The notes: a model not told the origin generated them from the letters alone. A stretch of 64,000 nt of DNA from 34-65-8 sp963529855 (GCA_963529855.1 CAURZK010000004.1:307533-371532); one strand, 5' to 3'. Positions 8,787 to 18,433 are shown, counted from the first letter of the stretch. Numbers and translations are program-made.

Positions 8787-9515
8787 ATGCATGGTTTTGC
8801 CAACCCCAAGCGCTTCCTGTCGCTCGCCCGCTGGCTGACCCCGCTGCTGCTGCTTGGTGGGCTGGCGCTTGCCGCCATCGGGCTGGTGTGGGGGCTGTTT
8901 TTCGTCCCTCCCGACCGGCTGATGGGCGAGACGGTGCGCATCCTGTTCCTCCATGTCCCGACCGCCTGGCTGGGCATGGGTGGGTGGACGGCCATCGCGA
9001 TTTCCAGTCTCGTATACCTCGTCTGGCGCCACCCGCTGGCGGCATTGGCTGCGCGCGGGGCGGCGGTGCCGGGCATGGTGTTTACCGCGATCTGTCTTGC
9101 GACGGGTTCCATCTGGGGCCGCCCGACCTGGGGGACGTGGTGGGTTTGGGACGGGCGGCTGACCAGCATGCTGGTGCTGCTGTTCCTCTATTTCGGCCAT
9201 ATCGCGCTGGCTCAGGCGGCCGCGCGTGAAGGCGTTTCGGCCCGCATACCGGCAATTTTCGGACTGGTCGGGGCGGTGAACATCCCGATCATCAACCGGT
9301 CGGTCGTCTGGTGGAATTCGTTGCACCAGCCGCCCAGCATCACCACGGGCGGCAGCGCGATCGACGGGGTTTTCCTGGCGCCTTTGCTGGTCTGTGTGCT
9401 CGGCTTTTCGCTGCTGTTCGGCGGCGTGGTGCTGGCGCGGATGCGCGCGCTTCTGGCAGAGGTACAGGCGGAAGCGCGCCTTCGCCGCCGCGCAACGGAG
9501 GCCGCCCATGCGTGA
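8787..9515 (+). CDS. ccmC: Heme exporter protein CcmC
   Basis: CcmC is a six-helix inner-membrane protein of cytochrome c maturation system I that presents heme to CcmE in the periplasm. The tryptophan-rich heme-binding WWD signature reads WGTWWVWDGRLTS, preceded by the conserved HVPTAWLGM and followed by INRSVVWWNSLHQ. From the ATG at 8787 it has 242 residues. It is the first gene of a run of seven overlapping ccm genes; the ABC subunits CcmA and CcmB are not in this window. Confidence 0.95.
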   Translation: MHGFANPKRFLSLARWLTPLLLLGGLALAAIGLVWGLFFVPPDRLMGETVRILFLHVPTAWLGMGGWTAIAISSLVYLVWRHPLAALAARGAAVPGMVFTAICLATGSIWGRPTWGTWWVWDGRLTSMLVLLFLYFGHIALAQAAAREGVSARIPAIFGLVGAVNIPIINRSVVWWNSLHQPPSITTGGSAIDGVFLAPLLVCVLGFSLLFGGVVLARMRALLAEVQAEARLRRRATEAAHA

Positions 9516-9648
9516 GGCACTGGATCAGTGGGATTTCGTCGTCGCCGCCTATGCCGTGGGACTGGGAGGGACGCTAGCCATGGTTGCCTGGAGCTGGCTG
9601 TCGATGCGCCGTGCAGAACGTCGGCGCGAGGAAACGAGGAAACGATGA
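9508..9648 (+). CDS. ccmD: Heme exporter protein CcmD
   Basis: This tiny 46-residue protein has one membrane helix (about residues 10-30, DFVVAAYAVGLGGTLAMVAW) and a positively charged tail (RRAERRREETRKR), the form expected for CcmD, which helps release heme-loaded CcmE. The ATG at 9508 lies inside the end of ccmC (8-base overlap), and its stop overlaps the ccmE start as ATGA. Confidence 0.88.
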   Translation: MREALDQWDFVVAAYAVGLGGTLAMVAWSWLSMRRAERRREETRKR

Positions 9649-10109
9649 CGGCCTTGAAGCCGAAGCACCAACGGCTGGTCCTGGTCGTATTGGCGCTGGC
9701 CGCGCTGATCGGCGCGGGCTTGCTCGCCGCATGGGCGCTGCGCAGCCAGGCCAGCTATTTCTATGTTCCCGAACAGATGGTCGCCGCGCCGCCCGAACCT
9801 GATCGCGGCGTGCGGCTGGGCGGCATGGTGCAGGAAGGCAGCATCGAGATGCTGGCCGATGGCATCACCGTGGCGTTCGTCGTCGGCGACGGCAAGGCGA
9901 CCGTACCAGTACGTTTTTCGGGCATCGTGCCGGACCTGTTCGTGGAAGGATCGGGCGTCGTCGCTGAAGGCAAGCTGGGCACCGATGGCGTGTTCATCGC
10001 CGACAATCTGCTGGCCAAGCATGACGAGAACTACGTGCCGCGCGAACTGCAGGACATGACCGAGCACCAAATGCGGAACGTCGTGGCCGAAGCGGGGGGC
10101 GCGACTTGA
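9645..10109 (+). CDS. ccmE: Cytochrome c maturation protein CcmE (heme chaperone)
   Basis: CcmE is a periplasmic heme chaperone anchored by one N-terminal helix (about residues 10-30). The OB-fold domain carries the LAKHDENY motif with His126, which binds heme covalently, and Tyr130. The product has 154 residues. The gene overlaps both neighbours by four bases. Confidence 0.96.
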   Translation: MTALKPKHQRLVLVVLALAALIGAGLLAAWALRSQASYFYVPEQMVAAPPEPDRGVRLGGMVQEGSIEMLADGITVAFVVGDGKATVPVRFSGIVPDLFVEGSGVVAEGKLGTDGVFIADNLLAKHDENYVPRELQDMTEHQMRNVVAEAGGAT

Positions 10110-12052
10110 TCGCCGAACTCGGGCTTGCGGCATTGTGGCTGTGCGCCGCGCTTGCGGTGCTTCAGCTTGCGGCTGGTGCGCTGGCACTGCGCAGCGGCAG
10201 TGCGGAGCTGGCGGCGCTGGTCCGTCCGGCGGCGGTTGTGCAGGGGGTGCTATGCGCCTTCGCCTTTGCGGCGCTGCTGTGGCTGTTTGCTGTCACCGAT
10301 CTGTCGGTGAAGCTGGTCGCAAGCAATTCGCACTCCATGAAACCGATGATCTTCAAGCTATCGGGTGCCTGGGGCAACCACGAAGGCTCGATGCTGCTGT
10401 GGATCACGGTCATGGCGATGGCCGGCGGCTTGATAGCGCTGGTCGAGCGGCGCCTGCCTGAAAACACGATGCTGGCGACACTCGTAGCGCAGGCATTCGT
10501 GGGGTTAGGCTTCTACGCTTTTCTGCTGTTCAGCTCTAACCCGTTCGAGCGGTTACCTGTCCCCGCGGCGGAAGGGCTGGGGCTCAACCCGCTGTTGCAG
10601 GACATCGGCCTCGCCTTCCATCCGCCGACGCTTTATTTTGGCTATGTCGGGCTGTCGGTCGCCTTCAGTTTTGCCGTCGGCGCGATGATCACCCGGCAAG
10701 TAACGCCCGAATTCGCCCGCGCCATGCGACCGTGGGTGCTGGGCGCGTGGGTGTTCCTGACGATCGGTATTACTGCGGGATCGTACTGGGCCTATTACGA
10801 GCTTGGTTGGGGCGGATGGTGGTTCTGGGACCCGGTCGAAAATGCCAGCCTCATGCCTTGGCTTGCGGCAACCGCCTTGCTCCATTCGGCCAGCGTACTG
10901 GCGGCGCGCGATGCCCTGCGGGCCTGGACGATCATGCTCGGCGTGGTCGCTTTCTCGATGAGCATGGTGGGCACATTCCTGGTGCGATCTGGCATTCTGA
11001 CCAGTGTCCATGCCTTCGCAGTCGATCCACAGCGGGGCAGCTTCATTCTGGTTCTGTTGATCCTCTATATCGGCGGTGCGCTGGCCCTGTTTGCCTTGCG
11101 CGCGAGCGCGGTGGCGGAAGGGGAACGCTTTTCAGCGACCAGCCGCGAAGGGGCGCTAGTGTTCAACAACGTCATGCTGTCGGCGATCCTTGGCGTCGTG
11201 TTGATGGGCACGCTCTATCCGCTGGTGACCGAAGCATTCGACGTGCGGGTTTCGGTCGGGCCGCCCTATTTCAATCCGGTAGGGGCGATTTTCGTCTTTC
11301 CCATGCTGGCCGTCATGGCGGTCGGGCCGCTGCTGCGCTGGCGCCGGGACGGCGTTTCGCGGATCAAGGGGCCCGTCATGCTCGCGGCCGGCATCACGCT
11401 GATTACGCTGGCAGCAGCCATCGCTTTCGGCACCGACGGCATCCTGCCGCTGCTCGGGCTTGCACTGGCCGGGGGGCTGGCGGTCGCGAGTTTCCTGCCC
11501 TTGCGCGGGCGCAACCTGCGCCGCCTGCCGCTGGCGGTGTGGGGCATGGTCATCGCGCATTTCGGCATCGCAGTGGCATTGTTCGGCATGGCAAGCGAAA
11601 CGGCCTTTTCGCAGGAGCGGCTGGCCGCCGTCCAGGTGGGAGAGCGGACCGAGGTCGGCCCATGGTCGATCGAGCTTGCTTCCGTCGATCCTGTCGCGGG
11701 GCCCAACTGGACCGCTGTCGAGGGGCGCCTGCTAGCGAGCTATGCCGGCGGATCACCTATCGAACTTGGGCCGCAGGCGCGCAGTTTCTGGGCCCCGGTT
11801 CAGGAGACCACCGAAAGCGTGCTGGCGACTCGCTGGAACGGCCAGCTCTATGCCGTGATCGGCAATCAGGCAGGCGACGGTCGCTGGCAATTGCGCCTGT
11901 GGTGGAAACCATGGGTGACGCTGATCTGGTACGGCGGCCTGCTGGTTGCGCTTGGCGGCGCGCTGGCGCTGATCGGGCGGCTGTTTGACGATCTCAAGCG
12001 CCGCAACGTAAGCAGCCGCATTGCCGAACGTCGAGCCGAGGTGAGTGCCTGA
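10106..12052 (+). CDS. ccmF: Cytochrome c heme lyase subunit CcmF
   Basis: This is a large polytopic inner-membrane protein that, with CcmH and CcmI, attaches heme to apocytochrome c. The WWD motif appears as GWGGWWFWDPVENASLMPWL. Conserved periplasmic histidine segments flank it, for example AFHPPTLYFGYVG and the LVRSGILTSVHAF stretch. At 648 residues it is full length. The start is a TTG overlapping the ccmE stop; no better start is visible. Confidence 0.95.
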   Translation: MIAELGLAALWLCAALAVLQLAAGALALRSGSAELAALVRPAAVVQGVLCAFAFAALLWLFAVTDLSVKLVASNSHSMKPMIFKLSGAWGNHEGSMLLWITVMAMAGGLIALVERRLPENTMLATLVAQAFVGLGFYAFLLFSSNPFERLPVPAAEGLGLNPLLQDIGLAFHPPTLYFGYVGLSVAFSFAVGAMITRQVTPEFARAMRPWVLGAWVFLTIGITAGSYWAYYELGWGGWWFWDPVENASLMPWLAATALLHSASVLAARDALRAWTIMLGVVAFSMSMVGTFLVRSGILTSVHAFAVDPQRGSFILVLLILYIGGALALFALRASAVAEGERFSATSREGALVFNNVMLSAILGVVLMGTLYPLVTEAFDVRVSVGPPYFNPVGAIFVFPMLAVMAVGPLLRWRRDGVSRIKGPVMLAAGITLITLAAAIAFGTDGILPLLGLALAGGLAVASFLPLRGRNLRRLPLAVWGMVIAHFGIAVALFGMASETAFSQERLAAVQVGERTEVGPWSIELASVDPVAGPNWTAVEGRLLASYAGGSPIELGPQARSFWAPVQETTESVLATRWNGQLYAVIGNQAGDGRWQLRLWWKPWVTLIWYGGLLVALGGALALIGRLFDDLKRRNVSSRIAERRAEVSA

Positions 12053-12573
12053 TGCGCTGGTGGTGGATCCCGTTGCTGCTGTTCGCCGGGTTTGTCGGCG
12101 TGGCTGCCTATCAGTTGACTCAGCCGCGTGACGATTTCGTGCGCAGCGCCATGATCGGCCAGCCGCTGCCGCAATTCGCGCTCCAGCCAGCAGTGCCGAC
12201 CATGCCCGGCGCGTCCACCGCTGATTTCCGCGACGGCAAGCCACGCCTCCTCAATATCTGGGCCAGCTGGTGCCTGCCTTGCGTCGCCGAAGCGCCCCAG
12301 CTCGAACAGCTGCGTGACGCCGGGGTGGAAATCGTCGGTGTTGCCATTCGCGACCGGCCCGAAGACGTTGCCGCGTTCCTTAAACAGCACGGCAATCCTT
12401 ACACGCGTATCGGGGCTGACGATCTGTCCGAAGTCATGCTCGCAATCGGATCGCAGGGCGTCCCCGAAACCTTTGTGATCGATGGCCAGGGGGTCATCAC
12501 ATACCAGCATCTGGGCGACATCCGCGCCAGCGACGTGCCGATATTGCTGGAAAAGCTGGAGGAGGCACGGTGA
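12052..12573 (+). CDS. ccmG: Thiol:disulfide interchange protein CcmG/DsbE
   Basis: This is a membrane-anchored periplasmic thioredoxin-like protein that keeps the apocytochrome CXXCH cysteines reduced. An N-terminal helix (residues 4-20) is followed by a thioredoxin fold with the active site WASWCLPCVAEAPQ (Cys74, Cys77) and the cis-Pro region GVPETFVID. The 173-residue product is a normal size. The gene overlaps ccmF by one base and ccmH by four. Confidence 0.94.
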   Translation: MRWWWIPLLLFAGFVGVAAYQLTQPRDDFVRSAMIGQPLPQFALQPAVPTMPGASTADFRDGKPRLLNIWASWCLPCVAEAPQLEQLRDAGVEIVGVAIRDRPEDVAAFLKQHGNPYTRIGADDLSEVMLAIGSQGVPETFVIDGQGVITYQHLGDIRASDVPILLEKLEEAR

Positions 12574-13004
12574 CGGCCGGACGAGCCTTCCGCTCCGCCG
12601 CGATCGTAGCCGTTCTTTTGGCTGCCGTGGCCGCGCCTTCAGCCGCGCAGCAGACGATGCCGCCCGCGCCCTTTGCCTATCGCCAACTCGACGATCCGGC
12701 GCAGGAGGCAGAGGCGCTGGCCCTGATGGAAACCCTTCGCTGCCTGAAGTGCCAGAGCCAGTCGATCGCCGATTCCGATGCACCGATGGCCGGCGACATG
12801 CGCCACCAGGTCCGCAGCCGCATTCTGGCGGGCGAGGAGCCCGAGGCGATCCGCGCCTGGCTGGTCCAGCGCTATGGCGACTACGTCAGTTACGCGCCCG
12901 TCGTAAGTGAGAAGACCTGGCCGCTGTTCGCGGTTCCGCTGGTGTTGGTGCTTGTCGCACTCGCCGTTCTGTTCAGGCGGCTGCGTTTGAGAAAATCGGC
13001 ATGA
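12570..13004 (+). CDS. ccmH: Cytochrome c maturation protein CcmH (CcmL-like)
   Basis: This is a periplasmic thioreductant of the heme lyase complex. The signal peptide ends near PSAAQ. The redox motif LRCLKCQSQSIADS holds Cys58 and Cys61, followed by the three-helix domain (MRHQVRSRILAGEEPEAIRAWLVQRYGDYV), one membrane helix and a short basic tail. The GTG start overlaps ccmG. The product has 144 residues. Confidence 0.93.
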   Translation: MTAGRAFRSAAIVAVLLAAVAAPSAAQQTMPPAPFAYRQLDDPAQEAEALALMETLRCLKCQSQSIADSDAPMAGDMRHQVRSRILAGEEPEAIRAWLVQRYGDYVSYAPVVSEKTWPLFAVPLVLVLVALAVLFRRLRLRKSA

Positions 13005-13642
13005 TCTGGATTCCGGTTCTGCTTGTCGCCGCAGCGGCGTTCGCAGTTGGGGCTGTCGTCTTGCGCCTGCCGCGGACGGGCTGGGCCCTGTTCGGTGCCA
13101 CGCTGTTGTTCGGGCTGGCAGGATATGCGCTTCAGGGCCAGCCCGGGCTGGCCGGAGCGCCCAAGGACGCAGCGCCGATTGCTAGCGAAAGCGGTGAAGC
13201 GTTGATAATCGCGCGGCGCGCGCTGTTTGATCCCAACCAACCGCCATCGCGCTATGTCACCGTGGCGGACGGGTTTGCTCGCCGCGGGCAATACGAGGAC
13301 GCGGCGGGATTCCTGCGCAGCGCGGTTCACCAGAACCCGCGCGATACGGAAGCATGGCTCGCACTCGGTATGGCCCTGGTGGAGCATGCCGACGGCGTGC
13401 CCACACCAGCAGCCGTCTATGCATTTTCCCAGGCGGAAGCCTCCCGCCCGGGGCATCCGGGTGCGGCATATTTCCTCGGCATCGCCATGCTGCGTGCGCA
13501 GAAGCCACAGGAAACGCGGGCGATCTGGGCCCGGCTGATCGAGGGCGCTCCGGCAGACGCCCCATGGCTGCCGGCGATGCGCGAACGGCTGGCACAGCTT
13601 GATGCCCTGTTGAGCAACGTACCGGCGCAAGAAACGCAATAG
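13001..13642 (+). CDS. ccmI: CcmI-like TPR protein of cytochrome c maturation
   Basis: The N-terminal 40 residues form two membrane segments. The rest contains tetratricopeptide-like helices (YVTVADGFARRGQYEDAAGFLRSAVHQNPRDTEAWLALGMAL is one repeat). The position after ccmH with a 4-base overlap and the TPR domain identify it as the apocytochrome-binding CcmI component. It is short (213 residues) compared with the enterobacterial CcmH/I fusion. Confidence 0.85.
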   Translation: MIWIPVLLVAAAAFAVGAVVLRLPRTGWALFGATLLFGLAGYALQGQPGLAGAPKDAAPIASESGEALIIARRALFDPNQPPSRYVTVADGFARRGQYEDAAGFLRSAVHQNPRDTEAWLALGMALVEHADGVPTPAAVYAFSQAEASRPGHPGAAYFLGIAMLRAQKPQETRAIWARLIEGAPADAPWLPAMRERLAQLDALLSNVPAQETQ

Positions 13643-13732
13643 CCCGCCCATTGCGGCGATCTGGCGATGCTGGTAAGCGCCGCCGCCTTCGGCTTCCGGC
13701 TGCTGCCGGGCCAGTCCAGGACACGTCATTCC

Positions 13733-15667
13733 ATGAATGCGAACGCCACGGCCGCTGACGGCAATCCAGACGCGCACCACGGCCACAAGCAGGCTTCGAC
13801 GCTTGCCTTGTCGGTCGGTGCGATCGGGGTCGTATTCGGCGATATCGGCACCAGCCCCCTCTACGCGTTTCGCGAAACGTTTGCTTCCCATGGCGACGTG
13901 CCGGGCATTCAAGTCGATCCGGTTCACATCTATGGGGTGCTGAGCCTGGTTTTCTGGTCGATGATGATCGTAGTGACGTTCAAGTACGTCCTCACCATCA
14001 TGAAGGCAGATAACAAGGGCGAGGGCGGCAGCCTGGCGCTCCTAGCCCTGATCAGCCGGCGTTCGCATCGGGTCCAGTGGACGGGGCCGCTGGTGCTGCT
14101 GGGTGTGTTCGCGACCGCGCTGTTTTATGGCGATTCGATGATCACCCCGGCGATGTCGGTCCTGTCGGCGACCGAGGGGCTGCAATACGTCCATCCCGGC
14201 TTCAAGGACTGGATCATCCCGCTGGCGATCGGGATCCTCGTCGCCCTGTTTGCCCTGCAATCGCGCGGTACGGCCAAGGTCGGGCGGCTGTTCGGGCCGA
14301 TCATGATGGTCTATTTCGCAACGCTGGCGACGCTGGGGCTGATGTACATCGTCACGATGCCCTCGATTATTCTCGAGACGCTCAATCCCTGGAACGCCGT
14401 CAATTTCTATATCACCGATGGTTTCCGCGCCTTCGTGGCAATGGGCGCGGTGGTGTTGGCGGTTACCGGCGCAGAGGCGCTGTATGCCGACATGGGGCAT
14501 TTCGGGCGCAAGCCGATCGGGGTCAGCTGGCTTACCTTCGTCCTGCCCGCATTGATGCTTAACTACATGGGCCAGGGCGCCATGGTGCTGGCGCCCGGTG
14601 CGGATGCAGAGGCGCTGATCCGCGACCCGTTCTTCCTGATGATCCCCGACATTGTCCGCATTCCGGTGATCTTCCTGGCGCTGGCAGCAACGATCATTGC
14701 GAGCCAGGCGGTCATCTCGGGCGCGTTCTCGCTCACCCAGCAGGCCATCCAGCTCGGCTTTATCCCGCGCATGCAGATCAAGCACACCAGCGCTTCGGCA
14801 GCGGGGCAGATCTATATCCCGGTGGTAAATTGGGCGCTGATGATCAGCGTCATCCTGCTGGTGCTGTTCTTCCAGTCGTCGAGCAACCTTGCCGCCGCCT
14901 ATGGCATTGCGGTGACCGGGGCGATGTTCATCGACACCATTCTGATGGCTGCGGTCCTGATCGCGCTGTGGCGCTGGCCACTGTGGAAGGCATTGCCGCT
15001 GATCGCGGTCTTCATCATCGTCGACATGGCCTATCTCGGCGCGAACCTGATCAAGGTGCCCGACGGCGGCTGGGTACCGCTGGTAATCGGCCTCGCTATT
15101 TTCACCGCGCTGACGACCTGGTCGAAGGGGCGGGGCCTGATGCGCCAGTCGATGGCCGAGGGTGCTATCCCAATCGAGATTTTCGCCAAGAGCGCACACA
15201 ACAGTGCAGCGCGCGTGCCGGGAACGGCGATCTTCATGGCGTCATCGGCCAGCGGCGTGCCCTCGGCGCTGCTGCACAACATAAAGCACAACAAGGTTCT
15301 GCACGAACGGGTGGTGGTGCTTACCGTCGTGATCGAGGACGTGCCGACAGTGCCGGCGGAAAAGCGGTTCGAGATGCGCGATCTCGGTCAAGGGTTCTAC
15401 CGCATGGTCCTGCGCTATGGCTTCATGGAGGAAACCAATGTCCCAGCTGCCCTGCGCGAGGCGAACATGTGCGGCGGGCCGTTCGACATGATGCAGACCA
15501 GCTTCTTCCTCAGCCGCCAGACGCTGATCTCCAGCGAGAAGCCGGGCATGGCCGTGTGGCGCGAGAAGACCTTCGCCTGGATGCTGCGCAATTCGGCAAC
15601 CGCGATGGAATTCTTCCGCCTGCCGAGCAACCGAGTGGTCGAACTGGGCAGCCAGCTGGAAATCTAG
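13733..15667 (+). CDS. kup: Kup-type potassium uptake protein
   Basis: This is a proton/potassium symporter of the KUP/HAK family in the inner membrane. The signature GDIGTSPLYA lies in the first helix, about twelve helices follow, and a cytoplasmic C-terminal domain ends in VVELGSQLEI. From ATG 13733 the protein has 644 residues. An in-frame ATG at 13667 would add 22 unremarkable residues, which I disregard. It is a monocistronic gene convergent with yciB. Confidence 0.93.
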   Translation: MNANATAADGNPDAHHGHKQASTLALSVGAIGVVFGDIGTSPLYAFRETFASHGDVPGIQVDPVHIYGVLSLVFWSMMIVVTFKYVLTIMKADNKGEGGSLALLALISRRSHRVQWTGPLVLLGVFATALFYGDSMITPAMSVLSATEGLQYVHPGFKDWIIPLAIGILVALFALQSRGTAKVGRLFGPIMMVYFATLATLGLMYIVTMPSIILETLNPWNAVNFYITDGFRAFVAMGAVVLAVTGAEALYADMGHFGRKPIGVSWLTFVLPALMLNYMGQGAMVLAPGADAEALIRDPFFLMIPDIVRIPVIFLALAATIIASQAVISGAFSLTQQAIQLGFIPRMQIKHTSASAAGQIYIPVVNWALMISVILLVLFFQSSSNLAAAYGIAVTGAMFIDTILMAAVLIALWRWPLWKALPLIAVFIIVDMAYLGANLIKVPDGGWVPLVIGLAIFTALTTWSKGRGLMRQSMAEGAIPIEIFAKSAHNSAARVPGTAIFMASSASGVPSALLHNIKHNKVLHERVVVLTVVIEDVPTVPAEKRFEMRDLGQGFYRMVLRYGFMEETNVPAALREANMCGGPFDMMQTSFFLSRQTLISSEKPGMAVWREKTFAWMLRNSATAMEFFRLPSNRVVELGSQLEI

Positions 15668-15681
15668 CCGCCCGGCTGGAC

Positions 15682-16341
15682 TTATTCCCCGGTTGGCGGC
15701 TGTTGCTTCAACGGGGCGTCCTTATCCTCCAGCGCCAGCCCGTGCTTCAGCAGCATTGGGATCTGGCTGAAGGTGAAAAGGAAGCTCAGCGGCATGAACA
15801 CCCAGAGCTTGGCCCACAGCCAGCCTTCGAAGGTCATCGTCTGGCGCAGGACTTCGTTGAGACCTGCGAGCGCAAGGAAGAAGAAGCCCCAGTTCCGAGA
15901 CAGTTTGAGCCAGCCTTCCTGGCTCAGCCCCTCGAACGCCGCCTCGAGCAGCGTCTGGAGGAATGCGCGGCCCTTAAGCCAGCCGGCCAGCAGGACGATC
16001 CCGAAAAAGGCATAAATCGCGGTCGGCTTGATCTGGATGAAGCTTTCATCGCGCAGCCAGATGGTCAGCGCACCGAACCCGACGATCAGCGCGGTCGACA
16101 GCATGAGCATCGGCGAGACGCGCCCGAACTTCCATTTCGAAAACGCCAGTGCCACGACCGCCGCGATCATGAAGGCGATCGTACCCTGGACGACTGCGGC
16201 GATTTCGCCCAGCGGACCCGGTTCTTCAGGCGAGTAGAACTTGTAAACGCCCAGGAAGACCAGCAGCGGGCCATAGTCGACCAGGATATTCAGCCATCCG
16301 GTGGGCTTCTTCTCGGCGGCGGGGGCAGGGTTGTTCATCAT
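15682..16341 (-). CDS. yciB: Inner membrane septation protein YciB/IspZ family
   Basis: This is a polytopic membrane protein of about five helices. Family landmarks are the N-terminal DYGPLLVFLGVYKF, the KPTAIYAFFGIVLLAG stretch, and FFFLALAGLNEVLRQ. YciB (intracellular septation protein A) is linked to septation and envelope synthesis in enterobacteria. The product has 219 residues. Its start overlaps the ftsY stop by four bases, so it is transcribed with ftsY-mtaB-dapF. Confidence 0.9.
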   Translation of the reverse strand: MMNNPAPAAEKKPTGWLNILVDYGPLLVFLGVYKFYSPEEPGPLGEIAAVVQGTIAFMIAAVVALAFSKWKFGRVSPMLMLSTALIVGFGALTIWLRDESFIQIKPTAIYAFFGIVLLAGWLKGRAFLQTLLEAAFEGLSQEGWLKLSRNWGFFFLALAGLNEVLRQTMTFEGWLWAKLWVFMPLSFLFTFSQIPMLLKHGLALEDKDAPLKQQPPTGE

Positions 16342-17261
16342 GCGACTCCGGCAATAACGCGCGCCACCAGGTCCGGATCGAACGGGCGCAGGTCGTCCAT
16401 TTTCTCGCCTACCCCGATCGCGTGGATCGGGAGGCCGTATTGCTCAGCAGCGGCCACCAGGACGCCGCCGCGTGCCGTGCCATCCAGCTTGGTCATGATC
16501 AGGCCTGTTACGCCCGCGACTTCCTTGAACACGTCGATCTGGGAAAGCGCGTTCTGGCCGTTGGTCGCGTCGAGCACCAGCACCACGTCGTGCGGGGCCT
16601 CGGGATTGAGGCGGCCGAGGACGCGGCGGATCTTTTCCAGCTCGTCCATCAGCTCCCGCTTGTTCTGAAGGCGCCCGGCGGTGTCGACGATCAGCACGTC
16701 GATCCCGCGTTCGGTCGCGGCCTTGACCCCGTCGAACACGATGCTGGCTGGATCGCCGCCTTCCGGCCCGCGCACGATCGGCACCCCGACCCGCTCCGCC
16801 CAGGTGGCGAGCTGGCCAATGGCAGCCGCGCGGAACGTGTCGCCAGCCGCCAGCATCACGTCGTAGTCATCCTCCTGAAACAGGTGAGCGAGCTTGGCGA
16901 TCGTGGTAGTCTTGCCGCTGCCGTTGACGCCGATCACCAGCACGACCTGCGGGCGGGGGAAGGCAGTGATTTCAAGCGGACGGGCGACCGGGCGCAGGAT
17001 CGCCGCGATTTCTTCCGCCACTGCCTCTTTCAGTTCCTGTTCGGAAATTTCCAGGCCGAAGCGCTTTTCGCGCAGCCGCTCGCGAATGCGTGCGGCGGCA
17101 CTGGGGCCGAGGTCCGACATGATCAGCGCATCCTCGACATCGTCGAGCGTCGCGTCGTCGAGCCGCGCCTTGGTCACCACAGTGGCAAGGTTTTCGCCCA
17201 AGCGTTCGGAAGTCTTGCGCAGGCCGCCGAACAGCCGCTGCGTCCAGCTCATTTGGTTCAT
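16338..17261 (-). CDS. ftsY: Signal recognition particle receptor FtsY
   Basis: FtsY is the SRP GTPase receptor that docks ribosome-nascent-chain complexes at the membrane. The N domain (about 1-95) is followed by the G domain: P-loop GVNGSGKTT at 111-119, the DTFRAAA insertion-box motif, DTAGR, and TKLDGTARGG. At 307 residues it lacks the long acidic A domain, as is usual in alphaproteobacteria. I chose the ATG at 17261; the ATG at 17252 (MSWTQ) is possible. The upstream extension of the open frame overlaps mtaB and is rejected. Confidence 0.94.
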   Translation of the reverse strand: MNQMSWTQRLFGGLRKTSERLGENLATVVTKARLDDATLDDVEDALIMSDLGPSAAARIRERLREKRFGLEISEQELKEAVAEEIAAILRPVARPLEITAFPRPQVVLVIGVNGSGKTTTIAKLAHLFQEDDYDVMLAAGDTFRAAAIGQLATWAERVGVPIVRGPEGGDPASIVFDGVKAATERGIDVLIVDTAGRLQNKRELMDELEKIRRVLGRLNPEAPHDVVLVLDATNGQNALSQIDVFKEVAGVTGLIMTKLDGTARGGVLVAAAEQYGLPIHAIGVGEKMDDLRPFDPDLVARVIAGVA

Positions 17262-18433
17262 GTGAGAAGGCCTTGTACGACCCGCGTGGGGGTCACGGAA
17301 ACGATGGTGCCGGGCACAGTGCCCTGCGGCAGGGCGACACGCGCATAAGTGGGGGCGTACCCCGTCCCGTCGCGCTCGGCGAGAACGGAGAGCGGCTTTC
17401 CGAGATGGCGCGCGAGCCAAGCCGCGCGTCGATCCGCCACGGCCGCGCGCAATTCGGCCGCGCGGCGTCGGATCGTCGCACCATCGACCTGCGGCATTCG
17501 CGCAGCAGGGGTGCCGGGGCGGGGCGAATAGGGGAACACGTGCCCGTGCACGATGTCGAGTTCGGCCACGATGGACAAATTGTCGGCGTGCGCGGTTTCC
17601 CCTTCGGTAGGGAAGCCCGCGATCAGGTCTGCGCCAATGGCGATGTCCGGGCGCGCCGATTTAAGCTGCTGGACCAGCTCGATCGCATCACCGCGCAGAT
17701 GCCGCCGCTTCATCCTCTTCAGAATGAGGTCGTTGCCATGCTGGAGCGAAAGATGAACGTGCGGCATGATCCGCCGCTCGGTCGAGATCAGTTCGACCAG
17801 CAACGGGTCGATCTCTACCCCGTCGAGCGAGGAGAGGCGCAGCCGGCCAAGGGCAGGAAATGCCGCCAGAATAGCCTCGACCAGTACGCCCAGCCGAGGC
17901 AATCCGGGCAGGTCGTGCCCCCATGACGTGAGGTCCACGCCGGTCAGCACCACTTCTGGCGCTCCCGCCGCCAGATCGCGCTCGATCTCGCGCAGCACTG
18001 CGGCGATCGGCATCGACCGGCTGGTCCCGCGTCCCTGCGGGATGACGCAGAAGGTGCAGGCATGGTCGCACCCGTTCTGGACCGCGATGAAGGCACGCGT
18101 GTGCGCCGATCGCGGCGGCGGGCCGGGTTCGGCGACATTCCAGGCGCGGGGGTCCAGCTTCGCTGCGTTGGCGACGAGGCCGTCGACTTCAGGCATCGCA
18201 GCGATCGCGTCGCGCTCGATATCAGCCGCGCACCCTGTCACCAACAAGCGCGCATCGGGCTGCGCACGGCGAGCGCGGCGGATCGCCTGGCGCGTCTGAC
18301 GCACGGCTTCGCTGGTGACGGCACAGCTGTTGATCACCACCAGGTCGCGCTGGCCTGCGAACATCGCGCGCAGCCGCTCGCTTTCGGCCAGGTTCATCCG
18401 GCAGCCGAGCGAGATCACCTGGGCTTCGCTCAC
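17258..18433 (-). CDS. mtaB: tRNA t6A37 methylthiotransferase MtaB
   Basis: This radical-SAM enzyme adds a methylthio group to t6A at position 37 of tRNAs. The N-terminal UPF0004 domain has cysteines 11 (SLGCRMN), 37 (NSCAV) and 68 (TGCAAD) for one Fe-S cluster. The radical-SAM CxxxCxxC is Cys122, 126 and 129 in CDHACTFCVIP. A TRAM-like C-terminus follows. With the GTG start at 18433 the start/stop overlap with dapF is GTGA and the length is 391 residues. An ATG five codons upstream is also in frame. Confidence 0.92.
   Translation of the reverse strand: MSEAQVISLGCRMNLAESERLRAMFAGQRDLVVINSCAVTSEAVRQTRQAIRRARRAQPDARLLVTGCAADIERDAIAAMPEVDGLVANAAKLDPRAWNVAEPGPPPRSAHTRAFIAVQNGCDHACTFCVIPQGRGTSRSMPIAAVLREIERDLAAGAPEVVLTGVDLTSWGHDLPGLPRLGVLVEAILAAFPALGRLRLSSLDGVEIDPLLVELISTERRIMPHVHLSLQHGNDLILKRMKRRHLRGDAIELVQQLKSARPDIAIGADLIAGFPTEGETAHADNLSIVAELDIVHGHVFPYSPRPGTPAARMPQVDGATIRRRAAELRAAVADRRAAWLARHLGKPLSVLAERDGTGYAPTYARVALPQGTVPGTIVSVTPTRVVQGLLT

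Noticed and set aside
14042..15199. Minus-strand open frame of 385 codons, rich in Asp, His and Arg
   Set aside because: It lies wholly inside kup on the other strand and shows the DRQ/HRD-rich shadow composition.
15666..15701. Inverted repeat between kup and yciB as a terminator
   Set aside because: Only 7-bp arms with a 22-base loop and no T-tract; too weak to call.
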